From Cyanobacteria bacterium RUI128 (GTDB lineage: Bacteria > Cyanobacteriota > Vampirovibrionia > Gastranaerophilales > Gastranaerophilaceae): 5,157 nucleotides of DNA. The stretch lies in contig JAILHQ010000029.1 of the NCBI GenBank assembly GCA_024695725.1, forward strand, positions 1 through 5,157. Reading direction: 5' to 3'. A program made the translations under genes and the position numbers. Below, in pieces: positions 1-5,157 of this stretch (its first letter is position 1; each line of letters begins with the position of its first letter). The notes beneath the pieces were generated by a model. It had not been told where the DNA came from. It saw nothing but the letters and a program-made list of their open reading frames with translations, and did no database searches.

Positions 1-1692
<1,692 letters not shown>

Positions 1693-1753
1693 GGTTGTTT
1701 CATCATATAATCATAGGTTTTACATATCCGTATAATTAGGTAAGGATTTTATA

Positions 1754-2179
1754 ATGAAGAATAAATTAAATGTAATTCAAATCAACGGTATACAGGGGAT
1801 AATATTTCTAATCGGAGCTATTATATGTTTGATAGCAGGTTTTGTAGCTTTCCCCGGTATGGTTTTTAAGATGGGCTGGAACTTTTTGGCTCATGCAACT
1901 GATGTTGTGCCGACAATAGGTATGCTTCAGGGTACTCTGCTTTGGGGGATTGTTGTTGTAAGTTACTTTGCGTTTAAGAAAAAAGGGTTCTTCATTGAGT
2001 TTAAATCAGGGAACGATCTTTCAAGAGAAGAAATGGATGCCGTTATGCACCGTATCAGAACTGAAAGACAGGCTGATTTGATTGCTAAGTCGATTATGAA
2101 GGCAAGAGAGCTTGAACTGGAAGCAAAAAAAGAACTTGATACCTTCGAAAAAGAAAACACAGAAATCAAAAACAATTAA
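1754..2179 (+). CDS. Small two-helix membrane protein with charged C-terminal tail, function unknown
   Basis: I do not recognise this 141-aa protein. A Shine-Dalgarno TAAGGA at 1741-1746 sits 7 nt before the ATG and supports this start. Two hydrophobic segments are visible, at about residues 14-34 (IIFLIGAIICLIAGFVAF) and 55-74 (TLLWGIVVVSYFAF). Lysines before the first (MKNK) and after the second (KKK) predict both ends in the cytoplasm with a short outer loop of about 20 residues. Residues 87-141 are strongly charged and rich in Glu, Lys and Ala, probably a long helix or coiled coil. The gene lies 61 bp after ligA with no terminator between, so read-through from ligA is possible. TATAAT-like strings at 1706-1711 and 1731-1736 lack a convincing -35 box. 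The tRNA promoter begins only 9 bp after its stop. That it is a real gene is well supported; its role is not. Confidence 0.8.
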   Translation: MKNKLNVIQINGIQGIIFLIGAIICLIAGFVAFPGMVFKMGWNFLAHATDVVPTIGMLQGTLLWGIVVVSYFAFKKKGFFIEFKSGNDLSREEMDAVMHRIRTERQADLIAKSIMKARELELEAKKELDTFEKENTEIKNN

Positions 2180-2188
2180 AAAATTGTC

Positions 2189-2217
2189 TTGACAATAAAG
2201 TGTGTTCTTAATAATAT
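2189..2217 (+). promoter_or_regulatory. Sigma-70-type promoter of the tRNA cluster
   Basis: TTGACA at 2189-2194 is a perfect -35 box. With a 17-bp spacer it is followed by TAATAT at 2212-2217. Transcription would start near 2224, just before the first tRNA at 2227. A small perfect palindrome, ATTGTC-TT-GACAAT at 2183-2196, includes the -35 box; it could be an operator or chance. Confidence 0.8.
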
Positions 2218-2226
2218 ATTATTGTT

Positions 2227-2298
2227 GCCGGTATAGCTCAACGGTAGAGCAACGGTTTTGTAAACCGTAGGTTGTAGGTTCGATTCCTATTACCGGCT
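2227..2298 (+). tRNA. tRNA-Thr (anticodon TGT)
   Basis: A complete 72-nt cloverleaf. The acceptor stem is GCCGGTA (2227-2233) with TACCGGC (2291-2297) and discriminator T at 2298. The D stem is GCTC/GAGC. The anticodon stem is ACGGT (2252-2256) with ACCGT (2264-2268), and the loop TTTGTAA puts TGT at 2259-2261, which reads threonine ACA-type codons. The T loop is TTCGATT. No CCA is encoded; T residues follow directly. It is the first gene of a three-tRNA cluster. Confidence 0.97.
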
Positions 2299-2333
2299 TT
2301 TTTACATGTAACTCAGTTTTATGTGTAATCTCC

Positions 2334-2405
2334 GCCCTTGTGGCTCAGGGGCAGAGCACTCCCTTGGTAAGGGAGAGGTCACGAGTTCAAATCTCGTCAA
2401 GGGCA
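2334..2405 (+). tRNA. tRNA-Thr (anticodon GGT)
   Basis: A complete 72-nt cloverleaf. The acceptor stem is GCCCTTG (2334-2340) with CAAGGGC (2398-2404) and discriminator A at 2405. The D stem is GCTC/GAGC. The anticodon stem CTCCC/GGGAG encloses loop TTGGTAA with GGT at 2366-2368. The T arm is ACGAG-TTCAAAT-CTCGT. CCA is not encoded. It lies 35 nt after tRNA-Thr(TGT), with no terminator between, so the two threonine isoacceptors are probably one transcript. Confidence 0.97.
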
Positions 2406-2427
2406 AATTTTTTTGATAACCAAATAT

Positions 2428-2510
2428 GGGTAGATGGCCGAGTGGCTAAAGGCGACAGACTGTAAATCTGTTCCCGCGAGGGTACGGTGGTTCGAATCCA
2501 CCTCTGCCCA
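2428..2510 (+). tRNA. tRNA-Tyr (anticodon GTA), class II with long variable arm
   Basis: An 83-nt tRNA. The acceptor stem is GGGTAGA (2428-2434) with TCTGCCC (2503-2509), containing one T-G wobble, and discriminator A at 2510. The anticodon stem is ACAGA (2455-2459) with TCTGT (2467-2471); loop CTGTAAA puts GTA at 2462-2464. The extra arm is a CCC/GGG hairpin with a GCGA loop (2473-2482), as expected for bacterial tRNA-Tyr. The T arm is GGTGG-TTCGAAT-CCACC. CCA is not encoded. The last 11 nt, ACCTCTGCCCA (2500-2510), recur at 2697-2707. Confidence 0.97.
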
Positions 2511-2520
2511 TTTATTGATA

Positions 2521-2556
2521 AAAAACAGGATAGGTAAAAACCTATCCTGTTTTTTT
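2521..2556 (+). terminator. Intrinsic terminator of the tRNA cluster, symmetric enough to act both ways
   Basis: The arm 2521-2534 (core ACAGGATAGG) pairs without mismatch with 2541-2554 across a 6-nt loop TAAAAA, giving a 14-bp stem whose outer base pairs are A-T. A run of seven T (2550-2556) ends it on the plus strand. Read on the minus strand, the same hairpin is followed by TTTTTTAT, so it could also stop leftward transcription coming from the RTX-like gene. Confidence 0.88.
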
Positions 2557-2564
2557 ATAGCAAC

Positions 2565-2710
2565 GGGCAGAGGTATCTTCTGCACCACCGGTGGTTCTTC
2601 CTCCATTTGCTTATTCTGTCTGCTTTTCTGTTATGCAGAACTGTGACGCAAAACGTGACATTTAGTCACCTTTTGCTGGGCGCAAACGGAGTCCTTACCT
2701 CTGCCCACCA
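2565..2710 (+). ncRNA. Candidate structured RNA with tRNA-like ACCA end, family unknown
   Basis: No protein gene is convincing here, but the folding is. Helix 1 is a perfect 11-bp closing stem, GGGCAGAGGTA (2565-2575) with TACCTCTGCCC (2696-2706), followed by ACCA (2707-2710) like a mature tRNA 3' end. Helix 2 pairs CTCCATTTGC (2601-2610) with GCAAACGGAG (2682-2691) with one A-C mismatch. Helix 3 pairs GCAAAAC-GTGAC (2648-2659) with GTCAC-CTTTTGC (2665-2676) with one C-C mismatch and loop ATTTA. A small hairpin TTCTG/CAGAA lies at 2626-2640, and a 12-nt palindrome ACCACCGGTGGT at 2584-2595. An intrinsic terminator follows after about 5 nt. The plus strand is chosen from that terminator and the ACCA. 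No clear promoter precedes it, so it may arise by read-through past the tRNA terminator. I see no SRP, tmRNA, RNase P or 6S signature. A degenerate mobile element or tRNA relic is the main alternative. Confidence 0.5.
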
Positions 2711-2714
2711 TTTT

Positions 2715-2746
2715 AATAGCAGATGTGAAAACATCTGCTATTTTTT
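2715..2746 (+). terminator. Intrinsic terminator after the structured RNA
   Basis: TAGCAGATGT (2717-2726) pairs perfectly with ACATCTGCTA (2731-2740) over a GAAA tetraloop, extended by two A-T pairs at the base, and is followed by TTTTTT (2741-2746). It fits the end of a plus-strand transcript. On the minus strand the hairpin is followed by only ATTAAAA, so it would be a weak terminator for the RTX-like gene, whose stop is 42 bp away. Confidence 0.8.
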
Positions 2747-2787
2747 ATTGATTGAGGTGGATTCAAATTGCGTTTTCTGATATCCGG

Positions 2788-4611
2788 TTATGTATTATTA
2801 ACATATATTTGGATAAGTTCTGCAACCTTATCGGCACTTGCATTCTTGAAGGCTGTCATGGCTGATTTGTAATTGTTTTCCGTGAGCCAGCCTGCGACAC
2901 TTTGTTCTAATGTTGCCCAGTCTGCCTCAAAGAATGATGCATTGTTTCCGTCATAAAAAGCTATTCCTTCAATCCAGCCTTTTCCGCCATCGCCATCTTT
3001 AGTGAGTGCATTTTTTATAACAATACTGTCGTCAATTTTACCTTTTCTTGATTTTATGGCCTCTGCCGTATTTTTATCGTTCGCTAAAACGTGCAGGCTT
3101 GTCTCTGTTACATAGTCTTTCTTTTTATCAAGTTTAATATCGTAGAACAGGAACATTTTATCAAGAGAATAGTCAGTGTCCGTAATGATTATTCTGTCAC
3201 TTGTTCCTCCGCCATCTGATATTGTAATCTTTTTATCAAGGTTTTGGATATAATAAATATCATCTCCGTTGCCTGCCGATAAACTCATTGCATACTTATT
3301 GTTTGCATCTGTAACGAGAATATTATTTCCGCCTTTTCCGTTTACGGTTTTTGTTTTAGCCCCTGCATATATTTCATCGGAATAAGCAGAGCCTGTTATC
3401 TTTTTACCTTCGCCCGTGAGAGTTAATCTGATATCTCCGTCGTTAATTTGACTCATAATATCTTTTGCATCAACATCATCTGATGTATAAACATTAGTCA
3501 TTTTCTTTTTAAAGAACCCTGCAATAGCAGTTCCTTCAACGGATTTATCATTATAAGCTCTTGTAATTACGAGGTTGTTTCCGCTTTTGGAATAGTATAA
3601 TTTATCCGTATCAAACTCAAGGTTTATGCTGTCTGCTTTTTGGGCTGTATAAATAATGTCGTTTCCATCACCTTTGTTTATGGTTATGGTTTTGTCGCCT
3701 TTGCCTGTTATGTAGATTTTGTCGTTCCCTTTTCCTGCATCAACGGAATCTGTTCCGCCCCCTGTGTAGATTTTGTCGGAAGCAGTTGTACCGTGAAAGT
3801 TTTCGCTAAAGTTTGTTCCGCTGAATTTGTTGGCATATTTCCCTGTCCCTTCAACCTCATAGGCATCAAACAGGTTGTAGTTGTTGTAGTAACCTTTTTG
3901 GGTGTTTACCACAACCCCTGCTCCTTTGTAATCTGCAATATTTGTCAGAGTTATCTGAACATGTTTTCTTGTGTAATCAACTACGGCAGTACCTGTTTGT
4001 ATTTCCGTCAAATCAACAGGCGCATAATCATCCATATCTTCGAAGATAAATCCACCGACAGGGTTTTCTTTTGGCTCATAAAGTTCTCCGCCGTAATATG
4101 TTCCGGGCTCAAAGACTTTTTTCCCTATTTCCTGAAGGTTTTTTCCGTTCTTATCTCCGATATAGTATGTAATAGAAGAAGAATGTCTTGCTGCCTCGTA
4201 TTCGTTTATATTATCGTCATCTATTTCTTTCATTGAAGGAATTAAATATTCATTTATAGGCTGAAATCCCCATCCGCCATATGGTCCTTCATAATCAAGA
4301 TATTCATAATGCCCCCAAAAAACACGGTGTCCTGCAGTAGATTGAGCTTCACCCACTCGGTTGCCATCAAGATCGTGATAGTAGTGAGCATATTTGTACC
4401 ATTCGGCTTTAGCATATATATGAATGGTTGTTGTTTTGGCAGGTTTTGTTGCATAACCTGTTATGGTAACGGAATTAGCTTTTCTCACAATCCTTACCTG
4501 ACCTGCCATATCGTTAGTGAAGTTAAAATTAATTGCCTCAGTTGAGTTTTTTAAATCTAATTTCAGGGTTTTCTTTTCATTTATCCCCATATTGTAGTCA
4601 TAATTTGCCAT
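2788..4611 (-). CDS. RTX-like (hemolysin-type) calcium-binding repeat protein, probably secreted by type I
   Basis: A 607-aa protein with no N-terminal signal peptide or membrane segment. Residues 1-60 look beta-rich. Residues 70-180 are rich in Tyr, Trp and Gly (for example YKYAHYYHDLDG, GPYGGWGF) and match nothing I recognise. RTX-type nonapeptides (GGxGxDxUx, which bind Ca2+ in a beta-roll) appear degenerate at about 274-322 (GGGTDSVDA, GKGNDKIYI, GDGNDIIYT) and again at about 407-476 (GSAYSDEIYAG, GKGGNNILV, GNGDDIYYI). Between them, 338-367 (LYYSKSGNNLVIT ... AIAGFF) resembles the domain often linked to hemolysin-type repeats. The C-terminal 30 residues could hold an uncleaved type I secretion signal; this is inferred from the family. 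No transporter genes are in the window. The start ATG follows a promoter by about 31 nt; the Shine-Dalgarno (GGGGA, 10 nt away) is weak. Substrate or catalytic role is unknown; an adhesin or surface protein is the likeliest guess. Confidence 0.85.
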   Translation of the reverse strand: MANYDYNMGINEKKTLKLDLKNSTEAINFNFTNDMAGQVRIVRKANSVTITGYATKPAKTTTIHIYAKAEWYKYAHYYHDLDGNRVGEAQSTAGHRVFWGHYEYLDYEGPYGGWGFQPINEYLIPSMKEIDDDNINEYEAARHSSSITYYIGDKNGKNLQEIGKKVFEPGTYYGGELYEPKENPVGGFIFEDMDDYAPVDLTEIQTGTAVVDYTRKHVQITLTNIADYKGAGVVVNTQKGYYNNYNLFDAYEVEGTGKYANKFSGTNFSENFHGTTASDKIYTGGGTDSVDAGKGNDKIYITGKGDKTITINKGDGNDIIYTAQKADSINLEFDTDKLYYSKSGNNLVITRAYNDKSVEGTAIAGFFKKKMTNVYTSDDVDAKDIMSQINDGDIRLTLTGEGKKITGSAYSDEIYAGAKTKTVNGKGGNNILVTDANNKYAMSLSAGNGDDIYYIQNLDKKITISDGGGTSDRIIITDTDYSLDKMFLFYDIKLDKKKDYVTETSLHVLANDKNTAEAIKSRKGKIDDSIVIKNALTKDGDGGKGWIEGIAFYDGNNASFFEADWATLEQSVAGWLTENNYKSAMTAFKNASADKVAELIQIYVNNT

Positions 4612-4648
4612 AGTTGTTTTTCCCCAATATTACTTTTGAATAGTCAAT

Positions 4649-4677
4649 ATCATATCAAATTATATGTGGAAGGTCAA
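4649..4677 (-). promoter_or_regulatory. Sigma-70-type promoter of the RTX-like gene
   Basis: Read on the minus strand, TTGACC (plus 4672-4677) and TATGAT (plus 4649-4654) are separated by exactly 17 bp, each one base from consensus. The start of transcription would be near 4642, giving a leader of about 31 nt before the ATG at 4611. Confidence 0.8.
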
Positions 4678-4712
4678 TAAATTATTGTTTAGAGGGATAA
4701 ACAATAATTTAT
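4677..4712. repeat. Perfect 15-bp inverted repeat abutting the -35 box of the RTX-like gene; probable operator
   Basis: ATAAATTATTGTTTA (4677-4691) is exactly mirrored by TAAACAATAATTTAT (4698-4712) around GAGGGA. No T-run follows on either strand, so it is a poor terminator. Its centre lies about 52 bp upstream of the predicted start of transcription, and the left arm touches the -35 hexamer. This suits a dimeric regulator, probably an activator or a repressor that blocks polymerase. The regulator cannot be named. Confidence 0.6.
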
Positions 4713-4829
4713 GTAACAATTCCCCCTGTTGAATGAGTCATACATGTACAAAACAATGGTGATATGGTATTATTTTTATATGAAAAGTATTGCAAAAACA
4801 GTTCTGCATAAAATAGTGGAGGTAACTCT

Positions 4830-4838
4830 TGCTATAAT
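4830..4838 (+). promoter_or_regulatory. Extended -10 promoter for the RAYT gene
   Basis: TGC-TATAAT (TATAAT at 4833-4838) is a consensus extended -10 element. No -35 box is visible at the right distance, which extended -10 promoters tolerate. Transcription would start near 4845, placing the REP-like hairpin in a leader of about 66 nt before the RAYT ATG. Confidence 0.45.
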
Positions 4839-4861
4839 ATGTTTTGCGTATTTTTCAGTAA

Positions 4862-4885
4862 GTAGGTTGGGCATACCTGCCCAAC
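4862..4885 (+). repeat. REP-like hairpin with 5' GTAG, associated with the RAYT gene
   Basis: GTAG (4862-4865) is directly followed by an 8-bp perfect stem, GTTGGGCA (4866-4873) with TGCCCAAC (4878-4885), closed by loop TACC. A GTAG tetranucleotide at the 5' foot of a GC-rich hairpin is the recognition form known for REP sequences bound by RAYT transposases. It ends 25 bp before the RAYT start, as expected for a REP that flanks its cognate transposase. Its GC-rich composition contrasts with the AT-rich flanks. Confidence 0.7.
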
Positions 4886-4910
4886 AATAACTTTATGATA
4901 TTATAATGCT

Positions 4911-5157
4911 ATGAATTATCATAGAGTTTATATTCCAAACAGTTTTGTTCACATAATCATCGCAAGTTATGAAAGAAAGCATATTTTTATTGATAACATT
5001 GAAATTTTAAGGACTGCATTTAAAAAGACAATGCAAAATTATAAATTTGAAATTGTTACAATTTGTGTTTTACCTGACCACATACATTTGATACTAAATC
5101 CTGAAAATATTAAAGAATATTCAAAAATAATATCATCTGTTAAACATAGTTTTTCTC
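4911..5157 (+). CDS. REP-associated tyrosine transposase (RAYT, Y1/HUH family), 3' end beyond the window
   Basis: The frame from ATG 4911 stays open to the window end, giving 82 residues. The start MNYHRVYIPNSFVHIIIASY fits the family pattern of a Tyr-rich beginning followed by a beta strand. LPDHIHLIL (54-62) holds the HUH metal-binding motif as His57-Ile-His59, and EYSKIISSVKHSFS fits the conserved stretch usually seen as 'YSxxxxxIKxxFS'. These single-strand-specific enzymes cut and rejoin REP hairpins through a tyrosine, which here would lie outside the window. An in-frame TGA at 4896-4898 rules out a longer N-terminus. No Shine-Dalgarno is visible. An IS200-type TnpA is the alternative, but the adjacent GTAG hairpin favours a RAYT. 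Whether the gene is intact downstream cannot be seen. Confidence 0.85.
   Translation, partial: MNYHRVYIPNSFVHIIIASYERKHIFIDNIEILRTAFKKTMQNYKFEIVTICVLPDHIHLILNPENIKEYSKIISSVKHSFS

Larger units (their letters stand above)
4612..4910. other. Intergenic region between the divergent RTX-like and transposase genes
   Basis: These 299 bp contain, from left to right, the leader and promoter of the RTX-like gene, the 15-bp inverted repeat, a stretch of about 115 bp (4713-4829) in which I see nothing firm, a rightward extended -10 promoter and the REP-like hairpin. A 36-codon open frame at 4780-4890 is not convincing. Confidence 0.7.

Noticed and set aside
1706..1736. TATAAT strings before the membrane-protein gene as promoters
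   Set aside because: No -35 box at 16-18 bp and no extended -10; the second would put the start of transcription inside the Shine-Dalgarno.
2397..2646. Open reading frames on both strands across tRNA-Tyr (69 aa minus, 70 aa plus)
   Set aside because: They translate the tRNA and the following terminator; sequences such as MAEWLKATDCKSVPARVRWFES are the usual spurious translation of class II tRNA genes.
2565..2710. Known housekeeping RNA (6S, 4.5S/SRP, tmRNA, RNase P)
   Set aside because: A weak likeness of GGTTCTTCCTCC to the 5' region of SRP RNA exists, but the essential GGAA-loop and AGCAGCC segment are absent; the other families' conserved cores are also not visible on either strand.
3640..4236. 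198-aa plus-strand open frame, plus 4309-4545 on the plus strand and 4254-4454 on the minus strand
   Set aside because: These are shadows of the RTX-like gene in other frames; the translations are Cys/Val/Phe-rich without domain character and lack ribosome-binding sites.
4677..4712. Inverted repeat as a transcription terminator
   Set aside because: No T-run after the hairpin on either strand, and it lies upstream of a gene's promoter.
4780..4890. 36-codon open frame (MKSIAKTVLHKIVEVTLAIICF...) with a hydrophobic middle
   Set aside because: No Shine-Dalgarno; the likely promoter at 4830-4838 lies inside it; the last residues are just the REP hairpin read through.

Overview
The window is AT-rich bacterial DNA. 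It carries, left to right: the 3' part of ligA (NAD+-dependent DNA ligase), a small two-helix membrane protein of unknown function, a tRNA cluster (Thr-TGT, Thr-GGT, Tyr-GTA), a compact structured RNA-like element with its own terminator, a long minus-strand gene for an RTX-like Ca2+-binding repeat protein, and, cut by the right edge, the first 82 codons of a REP-associated tyrosine transposase (RAYT) preceded by a REP-like hairpin. The tRNA genes do not encode CCA. The low G+C, the CCA-less tRNAs and the style of the RTX-like protein (no signal peptide, degenerate 'GxGNDKI' repeats) recall gut Vampirovibrionia/Gastranaerophilales (formerly Melainabacteria), but this is an inference of modest confidence and no marker here proves it.

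Left part (1-2180): ligA lacks only about its first 100 codons, which lie upstream of the window. All later domains are visible. After a 61-bp gap with a good Shine-Dalgarno comes the 141-aa membrane protein. No terminator is visible between the two genes, so they may be co-transcribed.

Middle (2183-2746): a strong promoter (TTGACA-17-TAATAT) ends about 10 bp before the first tRNA, and a 14-bp-stem terminator follows tRNA-Tyr. Directly after it is a 142-nt segment closed by a perfect 11-bp helix, with two further long helices inside, a tRNA-like ACCA at its 3' end, and a second intrinsic terminator. I cannot match it to 6S, SRP, tmRNA or RNase P RNA. It also repeats 11 nt of the tRNA-Tyr 3' end. 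This is the most likely undescribed item in the window.

Right part (2788-5157): the RTX-like gene reads leftward from a near-consensus promoter (TTGACC-17-TATGAT). A perfect 15-bp inverted repeat abuts its -35 box and looks like an operator. The roughly 300-bp gap to the right also holds an extended -10 promoter and a GTAG-headed REP-like hairpin that would lie in the leader of the RAYT gene. The RAYT gene starts at 4911 and runs off the window.
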